64,000 bases of DNA from Neoaquamicrobium sediminum (GTDB lineage: Bacteria > Pseudomonadota > Alphaproteobacteria > Rhizobiales > Rhizobiaceae): the NCBI RefSeq assembly GCF_013240295.1, contig NZ_JABETK010000006.1:173993-237992 (forward strand). Direction: 5' to 3'. A program made the translations under genes and the position numbers. Of the stretch, positions 45,542-55,001 are shown in pieces. Within the stretch, counting starts at the first letter, position 1. Each line of letters starts with the position of its first letter. Below the pieces are notes generated by a model. The model made no database searches. It worked only from the letters and a program-made list of their open reading frames with translations, and was not told where the DNA came from.

Positions 45542-46741
45542 CTATTGCCCGGCGCGATCCAGCGCCTGGAGGATGTCGCCGCGCAGGTCGTCGTAATCTT
45601 CCAGCCCGACCGACAGGCGGATCAGGCCATCGGTGAAGCCGTGGGCCGCGCGCTCCTCTGGCGCGTAGGTCGCATGCGTCATGCTCGCCGGGTGTTGCAC
45701 CAGCGTCTCGGCGTCGCCGAGGCTGACCGCGCGTGTGATCAGCGACGCCGCGTCCATGAACGCCTTGCCTGCTGCGAGCCCGCCCTTCAGCTCCATGGCG
45801 ATCATGCCGCCGAAAGCCTTCATCTGCCGCGCGGCCAATTCATGCTGCGGATTGTCGGCGAGGCCGGGATAGAAGACGCGATCGACCCGCGGGTGCGCTT
45901 GCAGGTCATGGGCGAGCTTCAGCGCGGTCTCGCAATGCCGGTCCATGCGCAGCGTCAGCGTCTTCAGACCGCGCAGGATCAGGAAAGCGTCGAAGGCCGA
46001 GATGCAAGCCCCGTTCATCTCCTTGATACCGACGAAGCGGAACTGGTCGACCAACTCCTTGCGCGACACCACGGCGCCGGCAAGCAGATCGCCATGGCCA
46101 CCGAGATATTTGGTCGCCGAGTGGACAACGATGTCGGCGCCCAGCGTCAGCGGGCGTTGCAGATAGGGCGTGCAATAGGTGTTGTCGACGACGAACAGTG
46201 CATCATGCTGGCGGCTGATCTCAGCGATCGCGGCGATGTCGACGATACGCATGTTCGGGTTGGAGGGCGTTTCGGTGACGACAAGCCGCGTCTTCGGCCC
46301 GATCGCGGCCGCGACGTTGGCCGGATCGGTCATGTCAACGAAATGCGTCGTCACGCCGAACCGCGCGAGATGATGGAGAAGCAGCGAGAAGGTGCAGCCG
46401 TAGAGCGTCTTGTCGGCCAGAACATCGTCGCCCGCCTTGACCAGCGACCAGATCACCGAGGTGATCGCGCCCATGCCGGACGAGGTGGCGAGCGCCGCTT
46501 CCCCTCCCTCGAGGGCGGCGAGGCGCGTTTCGAGGATACTCGTCGTCGGGTTGCCGACGCGGCCGTAGATATAGCCATGCTCGTCGCCGGTAAAGCGGTT
46601 CGAGCCGGTATCGGTGCGGTCGAAGGCGTAGGTCGAGGTCAGGAACACAGGCGGGTTCAGCGCGCCATGATAGTCGAGCGGATCATAGCCGAAATGGATG
46701 GCTCGGGTCGCAAAACCCTCCGGCGCGTTGCGAATAGTCAT
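45542..46741 (-). CDS. Methionine gamma-lyase
   Basis: 399 residues of the Cys/Met-metabolism PLP family. PLP lysine K211 in VVHSATKYLGG; GRVGNPTTSILE near residue 60; DNTYCTPYLQ. A Tyr-Gly-Cys at 114-116 (LYGCTF) matches the active-site Tyr/Cys diagnostic for methionine gamma-lyase rather than cystathionine gamma-lyase. Products: methanethiol, 2-oxobutyrate, ammonia. The long N-terminal extension of the open frame is non-homologous; ATG at 46741 follows GGGAGCG. Divergent from an Lrp gene. Confidence 0.85.
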   Translation of the reverse strand: MTIRNAPEGFATRAIHFGYDPLDYHGALNPPVFLTSTYAFDRTDTGSNRFTGDEHGYIYGRVGNPTTSILETRLAALEGGEAALATSSGMGAITSVIWSLVKAGDDVLADKTLYGCTFSLLLHHLARFGVTTHFVDMTDPANVAAAIGPKTRLVVTETPSNPNMRIVDIAAIAEISRQHDALFVVDNTYCTPYLQRPLTLGADIVVHSATKYLGGHGDLLAGAVVSRKELVDQFRFVGIKEMNGACISAFDAFLILRGLKTLTLRMDRHCETALKLAHDLQAHPRVDRVFYPGLADNPQHELAARQMKAFGGMIAMELKGGLAAGKAFMDAASLITRAVSLGDAETLVQHPASMTHATYAPEERAAHGFTDGLIRLSVGLEDYDDLRGDILQALDRAGQ

Positions 46742-46805
46742 GCGTTCGCTCCCTTGTCCCGTCGAATGACTGGCTGATTTGAATTGTTTCTGTATTATCA
46801 TCGCC

Positions 46806-47321
46806 ATGAGCGACGATCGAACGAATGATTTCCGGCATACGGATGCCCACGCCGACCTTGATCGAACGGATGTCGCCATTCTTCGGCTTTTGCAGAACAA
46901 TGCTCGGCTCTCGGTGAAGGAGATCGCCGCCGAGATCAGCCTGGCGCCCTCAACCACGCATGAACGCATCAGGCGGATGCGGGAGAACGGCGTCCTTCTC
47001 GGAGCCCATGTCGAGGTCGATCCGAAGGCGATGGGCGTAGGGCTGGAAGCGCTGTTCATGATCGAGCTGGCGAAGCACAAGCGCGGCGCGGTCGACACAT
47101 TCATGGACGATCTCGTAAACGTGCCGGAAGTACGCTCCGCCTATCTGGTCAGCGGCCGCTATGACGTGGTGGTCCATGTCGTCGTCAGGGACACTGCGCA
47201 CCTGAAGGATCTCGCGCTCGACCGGCTGACCAACCGGCCCGGCGTCACCAGGATCGAAACCTCGCTGATCTTCGACGCCCGCCGTCGGCACGAACTGCCG
47301 GTATTTCGGCCGCTGCGATAG
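46806..47321 (+). CDS. Lrp/AsnC-family regulator of the methionine gamma-lyase gene
   Basis: 171 residues from MSDDRTNDFRHTD: HTH (LDRTDVAILRLLQNNARLSVKEIAAEISLAPSTTHERI) plus RAM domain (ALFMIELAKH, SAYLVSGRYDVVVHVVV). Divergent from the lyase gene with a 64-bp gap. Lrp proteins in this position usually activate the lyase in response to the amino acid. The earlier Met at 46779 is less likely. Confidence 0.85.
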   Translation: MSDDRTNDFRHTDAHADLDRTDVAILRLLQNNARLSVKEIAAEISLAPSTTHERIRRMRENGVLLGAHVEVDPKAMGVGLEALFMIELAKHKRGAVDTFMDDLVNVPEVRSAYLVSGRYDVVVHVVVRDTAHLKDLALDRLTNRPGVTRIETSLIFDARRRHELPVFRPLR

Positions 47322-47349
47322 CGAAAGCCGACGCCGCATCCCCTTCAGG

Positions 47350-48543
47350 TCAGGACGCTATTGCCGGCGCTCTGCGCGCCGCCTTCCACACCAACGGCAC
47401 AAGGATGAGGGCTACGGCCGGAAAGATCAGCCAATTGATCGTCTGCCAACCAGAAGCGTGTAGCAGCGACCCCGAGAAGAAGGACGCTGCGGCCACTGTC
47501 CCGAAGACGAGGAAGTCGTTTGCACCCTGCGCCTTTCCGCGTTCTTCCGGCGTGTGACAGTCGGTAATCATCGCCGTTGCACCGATGAAGCCGAAGTTCC
47601 AGCCGACGCCAAGAAGCATGAGCGACAACCAGAAGTGGAAAATCTGAAGACCGCTCAACGCGACCGCCCCTGATACAGCAATGAGCAAGAGACCGACCGC
47701 GGTCACACGCTCCTTGCCGAACCGCGCCATCAAATAGCCCGTGACGAAGCTGGGACCGAACATGGCCAGGACATGCCACTGAATACCGAGCGCTGCATCA
47801 TCGACGGAGTGTCCATGGCCGACCATGGCTATCGGGGCCGCCGTCATCACGAAGGTCATAAGGCCGTAGGAGACAACGCCGGCGGCCACTGCCAGCATAT
47901 AGCGCGGCGACATCAGGATTTGCGCAAGCGGACGCCCGGTGTCCGGTCGTGGACCGCCGGCAACAGGACGCTCCGTGCGCAAGAGCATCAGAACCGGGAT
48001 CGCCAGCGTAGCCAGCACCGCCTGCGACAGGAAACTGCCGGCGAAGGGTGTGCTTGGAAACGCATCGCGCGTCCAGATCACGAGTTGCGGACCTATAACT
48101 GCGGCCGCGAGCCCGCCGATCATCACCCAGGATATCGCCTTGGCCTTCAGCGCGCCCTCCGCCCCGTCTGCCGCAGCGAAACGATAACTCTGCACATAGG
48201 CGGAGTAGAATCCCGCCGTGAACGTGCCGATGCAGAAGAGGAGAAACGAGGCGGACACGATGCCGAGCGCGGCGACAAGTCCCGCCGTGATCCCGAAGCT
48301 CGCGCCGAACAGATAGCCCGAGCGCCGGCCATAGCGCCGCATCACGAAGGCAGCAGGAAGCGTGCCGAGCGCGAGGCCGAGATTGAACAGGCTGACCGGC
48401 AGCGTCACCAGCGCCGGGTCGCGAGAAAGCTGCTGCCCGACCAGCCCGCCGAGCGAAACGATGATCGGCGGGCTGGCCGCGCCAAGCGCTTGGGCGGCAG
48501 TCAGGACGGCGATGTTGCGGCGGGCGAGACTCTGGTCAGTCAT
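47350..48543 (-). CDS. MFS transporter
   Basis: 397 residues with 12 predicted hydrophobic segments; MFS loop motifs VMRRYGRRSGYLFGAS after TM2 and MARFGKERVTAVG midway. The substrate is unknown; resemblance is to drug- or metabolite-exporting YfcJ-like members. It is convergent with the Lrp gene and 28 bp from it, and its start is 41 bp from the neighbouring L,D-transpeptidase stop. Confidence 0.85.
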   Translation of the reverse strand: MTDQSLARRNIAVLTAAQALGAASPPIIVSLGGLVGQQLSRDPALVTLPVSLFNLGLALGTLPAAFVMRRYGRRSGYLFGASFGITAGLVAALGIVSASFLLFCIGTFTAGFYSAYVQSYRFAAADGAEGALKAKAISWVMIGGLAAAVIGPQLVIWTRDAFPSTPFAGSFLSQAVLATLAIPVLMLLRTERPVAGGPRPDTGRPLAQILMSPRYMLAVAAGVVSYGLMTFVMTAAPIAMVGHGHSVDDAALGIQWHVLAMFGPSFVTGYLMARFGKERVTAVGLLLIAVSGAVALSGLQIFHFWLSLMLLGVGWNFGFIGATAMITDCHTPEERGKAQGANDFLVFGTVAAASFFSGSLLHASGWQTINWLIFPAVALILVPLVWKAARRAPAIAS

Positions 48544-48584
48544 GGGATTGAGTTTCCGAAAAGGGTGAGGCGTGCGGCGTCGCG

Positions 48585-49310
48585 TCAGTGGACCACGATC
48601 TTTGCGCCGGGCCTCACGCGGTCGTGAAGGTCGATGATGTCTTGATTCAGGAGGCGGATGCAGCCAGCGGAGACGGCCTTGCCGATCGAAGTTGGATCGT
48701 TAGTGCCGTGGACGCGGTAGTAGGTGTCGACGCCGTTCTGGTGCATGTAGAGCGCGCGTGCGCCCATCGGATTGTGGGGGCCCCCGTCGACACCGCCGGC
48801 ATTGCGCGCATACTGCTTCGGGTTGCGTTCGATCATGTTCTGCGTCGGCGTCCAGCGGGGCCATTTGGCCTTCCAGGCGATCTCGGCCTCACCGCCGGGA
48901 AACGCGCGCGCCACAGGCCCAACTCCCACGGCGTAGCGTATCGCCTTGCCGCCCGACAGTACGAAATAAAGATAGCGCGCGGTCTGGTCGACCACGATGG
49001 TTCCGGGCTTTTCGCTCGTCCGGTAGTTGACCACCTTACGCACGTGCTCCGGCTTCATTCGCTTTGCATCCACGGCCGGGATCGTGAAACCGCCATCGTT
49101 TCTGGCGGCGTACATTTCCGCCGGGTTCCCTCCGACAGGTTTGGATTCCGATTGGGTGTAGGCGAGCGCCGCAGCGACGGCAGCGTCTTCGCGCGGTGTA
49201 GTCGAGCAGGCTGAGAGCGCGACGGTTGAAGCGAGCGCGAGAAGCGCTGCGCGTGTAAGATGCAGTTTAAACAAGGAACCCCGGTGATGCAGTTGATCGA
49301 GGGTGCGCAT
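48585..49310 (-). CDS. L,D-transpeptidase (YkuD domain) lipoprotein 1
   Basis: 241 residues; lipobox VALSAC (Cys about residue 35) and a YkuD domain about 95-240. The catalytic motif is HGTNDPTSIGKAVSAGCIRLLNQD with His and Cys in the right spacing. The enzyme forms meso-DAP crosslinks or attaches proteins to peptidoglycan in the periplasm. Divergent from the response-regulator gene with a CTTAAG-N5-CTTAAG box in the 62-bp gap. Confidence 0.88.
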   Translation of the reverse strand: MRTLDQLHHRGSLFKLHLTRAALLALASTVALSACSTTPREDAAVAAALAYTQSESKPVGGNPAEMYAARNDGGFTIPAVDAKRMKPEHVRKVVNYRTSEKPGTIVVDQTARYLYFVLSGGKAIRYAVGVGPVARAFPGGEAEIAWKAKWPRWTPTQNMIERNPKQYARNAGGVDGGPHNPMGARALYMHQNGVDTYYRVHGTNDPTSIGKAVSAGCIRLLNQDIIDLHDRVRPGAKIVVH

Positions 49311-49321
49311 TCATTGCGATT

Positions 49322-49338
49322 CTTAAGGCTGCCTTAAG
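49322..49338. promoter_or_regulatory. CTTAAG-N5-CTTAAG box, divergent ldt / two-component promoters
   Basis: Hexamers at 49322-49327 and 49333-49338, spacer GCTGC. It sits between the L,D-transpeptidase gene and the response-regulator gene, consistent with autoregulation of the two-component system. Confidence 0.7.
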
Positions 49339-49372
49339 CCTCGCCTAGAATGTCGGCTGGAAACTGCGGGTG

Positions 49373-50041
49373 ATGTCGATGCGTGTGCTAATTGTCGAGG
49401 ATGATGCCGTCCTGCGCGACGGCCTGAAAGTCGGGCTGGGGATCGGTGGATTCAACGCCGACGCGGTGGAAAGCTGCGAGGACGCCGACGCCGTGCTCAA
49501 GAACCATGAGTTCGACGCGCTGGTCCTCGATCTCATGTTGCCGGACGGCTCCGGCCTCGACGTGCTGAAGGCCCTGCGCGAGCGCCGCGACACGACGCCG
49601 GTGCTGCTTTTGACGGCACGGGATCAGGTTCCCGACCGGATTGCCGGGCTGGACGCCGGCGCGGACGATTACCTGGGCAAACCCTTCGATCTCGATGAGG
49701 TGGCTGCGCGCTTGCGGGCGCTGGTGCGCCGCGCCTCCGGCCGGCCACAATCGCTGCTGGAATGGCGCGGACTGCGCCTTGATCCGGCGAACCAGAATGT
49801 GGAACTGGACGGAGAGCCCGTCCGGCTTTCAAGGCGGGAATTTGCTGTCCTCCATGCTCTTATGGTCCACCCTGGGCAAATTCTCTCGCGCAGCCAGATC
49901 GAAGAGAAGCTCTATGGCTGGCAGGAGGAGGTCGAGAGCAACGCCGTCGAAGTCCACATCCACAATCTCCGAAACAAGCTGGGCTCGGGGACGATCCGGA
50001 CCGTGCGCGGCCTCGGCTACCGCCTTGGGGAGGAAGCGTGA
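49373..50041 (+). CDS. OmpR-family response regulator
   Basis: 222 residues: receiver domain 1-115 with acidic pocket VEDD, phosphoacceptor Asp in ALVLDLMLPDG, conserved Thr in LLLTARD and Lys in DDYLGKPFDL; winged-helix output domain about 125-220 (SRREFAVLHALMVHPGQILSRSQIEEKLYG). Near QseB/TctD/PmrA types, which bind YTTAAK-N5-YTTAAK-like repeats, matching the local boxes. Its TGA overlaps the kinase ATG. Start at 49373 or 49379. Confidence 0.9.
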   Translation: MSMRVLIVEDDAVLRDGLKVGLGIGGFNADAVESCEDADAVLKNHEFDALVLDLMLPDGSGLDVLKALRERRDTTPVLLLTARDQVPDRIAGLDAGADDYLGKPFDLDEVAARLRALVRRASGRPQSLLEWRGLRLDPANQNVELDGEPVRLSRREFAVLHALMVHPGQILSRSQIEEKLYGWQEEVESNAVEVHIHNLRNKLGSGTIRTVRGLGYRLGEEA

Positions 50042-51382
50042 TGCCGTCGATCTCGAAACGCCTGTTCCTGATCCTCATCCTGACCACGGGCCTCGTCTGG
50101 CTCTCGGCCGTGCTCTGGATATTCCTATCGACACGCGCCGAGGTCGAACGGGTCCTCGACGCACGCCTGATGGAAGCCGGCCGGATGGTCGCTTCGCTGG
50201 TGTCGCGACAGGAGATCGAGGCAAATCCCGAGCGGCCCGTCACGACCGACGTGCCGCTGCGTGAACATAGTGCCTACGAACGCCAGATCTCATGCCAGAT
50301 CTGGTCCCTGCAAGGCACGCTTCTCAGTCGCTCGGATGCCGCGCCTGATGAAAAGATGTCGGAGCAGGCGGACGGGATTTCCGACACGGTGATCAACGGC
50401 GAGCGGTGGCGCGTCTATGCGATCACCAATCCGGACCTCGGCGTCCGCATCCTCGTCGGCGACAATCTCAGCATGCGCGATCATCTGGTGAACGACGTCA
50501 TCCGGGGCCTTCTCCTTCCGGCCCTGCTCATCCTGCCCGTCCTTGCCCTGTTGATTTGGCTCAGCGTGCGGCGCGGCCTCGAACCGCTACGCAAGATCGC
50601 CGGCGATCTCGAAGCGCGCCACGCTGCCGATCTGAGTCCGATCGAGGATGTCGAGACCGCGAAGGAGATCGTGCCGGTGCTGCAATCGCTGAACGGGCTG
50701 TTCGCGCGTGTCGCCGGCCTGCGCGAGCGCGAGCGAAACTTCACCGCGTTCGCGGCGCATGAGCTGCGCACGCCACTGGCCGGTCTCAAGACCCAGGCCC
50801 AGGTGGCGCTCGCCAGCGACGACCGCACCATCCGCGACCAGGCATTGCGCCAGATCGTCGTCGGCGTCGACCGCACCGGGCGGCTGGTGCGGCAATTACT
50901 CGATATGTCGGCGGTCGAAGCCCTCGATCAGTCCGAGAAGCGCAAGGTGGTCCGTCCGTCGTTCGTGCTGCGGTCGCTGGCCACCGAACTTGCCGATCCC
51001 GTCCGACAGGTGACGATCGAGGTCGCGCCCGAGCTGGATGCGATGGAGCTGTTGATCGAGCCCGAACTGTTCACCTTGGCCGCCCGCAACCTGATGGAGA
51101 ACGCAGTCAACCACTCGCCGCCCGGCGGCGTCGTGCGATGCCGTGTCGCGGACGGCTCCGAGGCTGGTCAGGTCATCATCGAGGATGATGGCCCTGGCAT
51201 CCCCGGACGAGGAATTGCCGAGGGTCACTGAGCGCTTCTTCCGGGGCCGCAACAAGGCGCCGGTCGGCAGTGGGCTGGGCCTCGCCATCGTCGAGCTTGC
51301 GCTTGGCCGAAGCGGATGGCGGCTCCAGCTCCAGAACCGCGAGACCGGCGGTTTGCGCGCGGTGATCGCCCAAGCCGCTTGA
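50041..51382 (+). pseudogene. Sensor histidine kinase, frameshifted in the ATPase domain
   Basis: About 447 residues if repaired. TM1 about 10-30, a periplasmic loop, TM2 about 160-180, HAMP, HisKA with His in FAAHELRTPLAGLKTQ, N-box NLMENAVNHS. The frame breaks at a C4 run (51201-51204), where one C too many separates DDGPGIP from DEELPRVTERFF and the G2 motif GSGLGLAIVELA. As written the protein ends just after the G1 box and could not bind ATP normally. It pairs with the response regulator upstream. The surplus-base lesion is unusual here, as most are losses. Confidence 0.85.
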
Positions 51383-51480
51383 GTCAGGAAGCATTGTCCG
51401 TCGAACAGAATTGCAGGTTGTCCATCGTGGTATTGTCAAACGTCCTGGGACCCGTCGGTCCCCGCACACGGCTTCAGTGG

Positions 51481-51500
51481 CAGCGGCCAAGGGGCCGCTG
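51481..51500. repeat. Hairpin between kinase and yafK-like genes
   Basis: Perfect 8-bp arms CAGCGGCC and GGCCGCTG with loop AAGG, 98 bp after the kinase stop and just before the GTG start at 51504. It could end the two-component transcript or mask the following start. No U-tract. Confidence 0.4.
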
Positions 51501-51503
51501 ACT

Positions 51504-52531
51504 GTGGGATCTCGGGCGCATATTGAACGTCGGGCTCTGCTGCGGACATTGGTAGGCGCGGCGGCCTTGTTGGGCGCTGGAGCGCTCGCCGGATGCCAGA
51601 CCGACTTCCTCCCCGATGTCGCCAGCAAGGCGAACGCTCCCATTCCGGCGAAGCTGCTTGCTGAAATCGCCAGAAAGAACATGACCGTCGGCTCGCCCGT
51701 CCTGTTGCGCGTGTTCAAGGTGGAAGCCGAACTCGAAGTCTGGAAACAGGATCGGAAGGGCCGGTTCGCCCTTCTGAAAACCTACCCGATCTGCAAATGG
51801 TCGGGCGATCTCGGTCCGAAAATCTCGGAGGGCGATCGGCAGACGCCCGAAGGCTTCTACGACATCACGCCGGGACAGATGAACCCGAACTCGGAATACT
51901 ATCTCTCGTTCAATCTCGGCTTCCCCAACGCCTTCGATCGTGCGCATCGCCGCACCGGCACGCATCTCATGGTGCATGGCGATTGCTCGTCCCAGGGCTG
52001 CTACGCGATGACCGACGCGCAAATCCTCGAAATCTTCGCGCTCGGCCGGGAGGCTTTCAAAGGTGGACAGAGATCGTTTCAGGTGCAGGCTTACCCGTTC
52101 CGCATGACGCCGGCCAACCTGGCCCGGTATCGCGACAGCCAGCACATGGCGTTCTGGCGCATGCTCAAGGAGGGGAACGATTATTTCGAGGTGACGCGCC
52201 GCCAGCCCAAGGTCGATGTCTGCGACAAGCGCTACGTGTTCAATGCAGTTGCGCCGGGGGTGATGCGTCGCCGTCGAACTTCGACCCGCGCGGTGCATGC
52301 CCAGCCTACGAAGTACCCCAGGAGATCACACGCGCCGTTCAGGCCAAGCAACGCATCGACGACCTGCAGTTCGAGCAGCTCGTCGCGCAGGGTGCGGAGA
52401 CGGCGCCCACCACGAGCGGCCGCGATGGCGGCATGCACTCTTACTGGGTCGACAAATTACGCCCCCGCGAGATCATCGACGCGAACGGCAACCTCAAGCT
52501 GCTGGTCGAGAAAAACGGAGCCGCCAGATGA
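51504..52531 (+). pseudogene. YafK/DpaA-like L,D-transpeptidase-fold protein, frameshifted
   Basis: About 343 residues if repaired. Lipobox LAGC, then the YkuD-like catalytic stretch TGTHLMVHGDCSSQGCYAMT of the YafK family (called DpaA in E. coli, which releases Braun lipoprotein from peptidoglycan). A G5 run at 52256-52260 is one base short; G6 gives VAPGGDASPSNFDPRG and the native end KLLVEKNGAAR. The lesion follows the catalytic domain, so activity might survive. The GTG start at 51504 gives a normal signal peptide; an upstream start at 51411 is also open. Confidence 0.78.
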
Positions 52532-52811
52532 TCTTCAATTGCTTCTCCGTCCAGCCGTCCATCGCGAGATGACCGTGAAAGCGTTGCCGGGGACTATGTT
52601 CGGCTGCGAGGTCTGTCGCATAAATCGGACAGATTTTCCGAAATCCCTGCGACGAAACCTGAAGCTGTTGGTACAATGCCGGATGTCTTTGGGGGATATT
52701 CTCGAGGGTATGATCGTGTTCGGGTTGCTCCGTGGAGCCTGATGGCAGAACAGCATGGCTAGCGATCAAGGGAGAATGCCCGGTGAACCGCGATGATGAG
52801 GCAAGCGAGAA
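52532..52811. other. Intergenic sequence before the MFS gene
   Basis: 280 bp. No protein family recognised in either strand; presumably carries the promoter of the following MFS gene. Confidence 0.3.
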
Positions 52812-54041
52812 TTGGAAGGTCGCAGCCAAGTCTCACCGGGAAAAGCCGCCCAACATGTACCGGCCAGCCAAATCGCCTTCACCGGAGGCGGCTTTGCGAT
52901 CATCGCTGTCACCTTCGGCCTTGCCCGCTACAGCTATGGATTGTTCATACCGGAAATCGGCCGCGAATTCGCTTTGGCCGAGGAGACGCTGGGTCTGATC
53001 GCAAGCGCATCTTATCTCGGCTACATCGGCGCCACCATACTCTCGCTCTGGCTATCGGGCATTGTGGGACCGCGACTGCTGATCGTCACAGGGGCGGTGA
53101 GCGCCGCGATCGGCATGGCACTCGTCGCCATCACATCATCCGTGAGCCTTCTGACGGTAGGCGTCGTAATCGCGGGTGCAAGTCCTGGCTTCGTCTTTGC
53201 GCCGATCTCCGATGCAGTGATGCAAGCTGTGCCTGCGGCGCGACAGAACAGGTCCTGGACGGTCATCAACTCCGGCAACGGGGCCGGTGTGCTGATCGCT
53301 GGTATCGTCGCCCTCGGGATGGCTGGTGAATGGAGATGGTCGTGGGCGGCATTTTCCGCGCTTGCGGTCATCACGGTATTCTGGACGGCGGCTGTCATGC
53401 CATCTCGCCGGATTGCAGGGGACGAAGCGCCGACCAGGCTGCATGTCGGATGGTTTTTTAGACCGGAAGCCTTGCCGCTCTATGGCCTTTCGCTTCTCGC
53501 CGGAGGTGTAACAACGGTCTATTGGACCTTTGCCACCTCGCTCATGGAGAGCGCTGGTCGGGACGGACAGTTCGGTGGGGATGGCTGGCCTTTCGAGCAG
53601 CTTCGGATCATCTTCTGGAGCCTGCTCGGTGCCGCCGGCATCGCGGGCGCCGTTTCCGGCGACCTTATAAGCCGCTTCGGACTCAAGCGCACCTTGCGCG
53701 GCACCTGCCTGGCGATGGCCGCCTCTATCGGCCTTCTCGCGGCGGTGCCGGGTTCGCTGCCGGCAATTGCCATCTCGGCCATCGTCTTCGGCATCACCTT
53801 TATCCTCGTGACGGGCGCGATCGGCGTATGGAGCGTTCACACGTTCCGGAGACGGCCCTCGGCCGGCTTTGGCGCAACGTTCCTCGTGTTTGCCCTTGGA
53901 GCGCTGATAAGCCCCGCTATCGCAGGAGCGTGTGCCGTCCGGTTCGGACTCGTCTCCGTATTTGCCGGCATCATGACCTTGTCGGGACTCATGGCGTTGC
54001 TGAAACCGGGAACAGATATCAGGTCGATGAGTGGGCAATAG
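52812..54041 (+). CDS. MFS transporter, YbfB/YjiJ family
   Basis: 409 residues with 12 hydrophobic segments. Family hallmarks: GFAIIAVTFGLARYSYGLFIPEI at TM1 and SASYLGYIGATILSLWLSG at TM2. Substrate unknown. A start at about residue 19 (ASQIAFTGG) would be nearer the family norm, but no strong ribosome-binding site distinguishes it. It faces the L,D-transpeptidase gene convergently. Confidence 0.83.
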   Translation: MEGRSQVSPGKAAQHVPASQIAFTGGGFAIIAVTFGLARYSYGLFIPEIGREFALAEETLGLIASASYLGYIGATILSLWLSGIVGPRLLIVTGAVSAAIGMALVAITSSVSLLTVGVVIAGASPGFVFAPISDAVMQAVPAARQNRSWTVINSGNGAGVLIAGIVALGMAGEWRWSWAAFSALAVITVFWTAAVMPSRRIAGDEAPTRLHVGWFFRPEALPLYGLSLLAGGVTTVYWTFATSLMESAGRDGQFGGDGWPFEQLRIIFWSLLGAAGIAGAVSGDLISRFGLKRTLRGTCLAMAASIGLLAAVPGSLPAIAISAIVFGITFILVTGAIGVWSVHTFRRRPSAGFGATFLVFALGALISPAIAGACAVRFGLVSVFAGIMTLSGLMALLKPGTDIRSMSGQ

Positions 54042-54177
54042 CGGATCGCCAAGAACGCCCTCTCGGCATGGCGAAATGAAGGTGGTCGCGTCCAGCATGT
54101 CGGTCCGCTCTCCCCCGATCTCGGGACCGCGCCGTCACGGCCCCGTGTCTGTCTGAAGGTTTGCCCCTCAAGGATCA

Positions 54178-54894
54178 TCATCCCACCATGAGATGGCTCA
54201 TGGCCGGGTCCGCGATGACGACAAGCTGGCTCCCCTCGCGCACGTTGTCGTGCAGGTGAATGACGTCCTGATTGATCATGCGGATGCAGCCTGACGACAC
54301 GGCCTGGCCGATGGTCCAGAACTCCGGGTTGCCGTGGATACGATAGATCGTGTCCCGATTTCCTTCGTGTATATAGAGCGCGCGTGCGCCCAGAGGATTG
54401 TTCAACCCAGGGTCCATGCCGCCATTCGCGATGCTGACAGGCTCCAATTCCGGTTGGCGCGCGACCATCTCGTCGGGCGGGTTCCACCGCGGCCATTCCC
54501 GCTTGTAGGCGATATGGCGGCCTCGGCCCGCCCACGAAAAACCGTCTCTGCCGACGCCGACGCCATATCGGGTCGCCCGGCCATAGGGCTGGACATGATA
54601 GAGGTAGCGGTTGGGGGTGTCCACGATCACCGTGCCGACCTTTTCGTCGGTGGGATAGTCGACCTCGGTTCGCCACCACTTCTGATCGACTTTGGAGATG
54701 TCGACCTCCGGGATCGGAAAAGGCTCGTTGGGCATGGCGTAATACATTGGCGGTGTCGCCAAACGCGGCGTTTCTACCTGCGCGAGCTGCTGCGGTTGCC
54801 TCGTGGTGGTGCAACCCGCCAGAGCGAAGGCTCCAGCTCCAGCAAGGAATGTGCGCCGCGCAATCGCGCTTGACGGCCGGCTCTGCGAACTCAA
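54178..54894 (-). CDS. L,D-transpeptidase (YkuD domain) lipoprotein 2
   Basis: 238 residues with a twin-Arg-like lipoprotein signal (RRTFLAGAGAFALAGC) and the YkuD catalytic motif HGNPEFWTIGQAVSSGCIRMINQD. Closely related in layout to lipoprotein 1 (48585). Both share the RYLY and PRWxPxxxM stretches, indicating an old duplication. It carries its own CTTAAG-N5-CTTAAG box upstream. Acts on periplasmic peptidoglycan. Confidence 0.87.
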   Translation of the reverse strand: MSSQSRPSSAIARRTFLAGAGAFALAGCTTTRQPQQLAQVETPRLATPPMYYAMPNEPFPIPEVDISKVDQKWWRTEVDYPTDEKVGTVIVDTPNRYLYHVQPYGRATRYGVGVGRDGFSWAGRGRHIAYKREWPRWNPPDEMVARQPELEPVSIANGGMDPGLNNPLGARALYIHEGNRDTIYRIHGNPEFWTIGQAVSSGCIRMINQDVIHLHDNVREGSQLVVIADPAMSHLMVG

Positions 54895-54944
54895 AACAGT
54901 ATCCTCGTATTATCCGTTGAATATCCGCAGAACGCCGGACCTAC

Positions 54945-54961
54945 CTTAAGCCTACCTTAAG
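54945..54961. promoter_or_regulatory. CTTAAG-N5-CTTAAG box, ldt2 / esterase divergent promoters
   Basis: Hexamers at 54945-54950 and 54956-54961, spacer CCTAC, 51 bp upstream of the L,D-transpeptidase start and 41 bp before the broken esterase gene. Confidence 0.65.
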
Positions 54962-55001
54962 GCGAGACGGTCCTGTCGCCTCCACATGGAGACCAGACGA
55001 A

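Noticed and set aside
45545..46777. 410-residue open frame antisense to methionine gamma-lyase
   Set aside because: Shadow frame; the minus strand has the PLP lysine and active-site Tyr/Cys.
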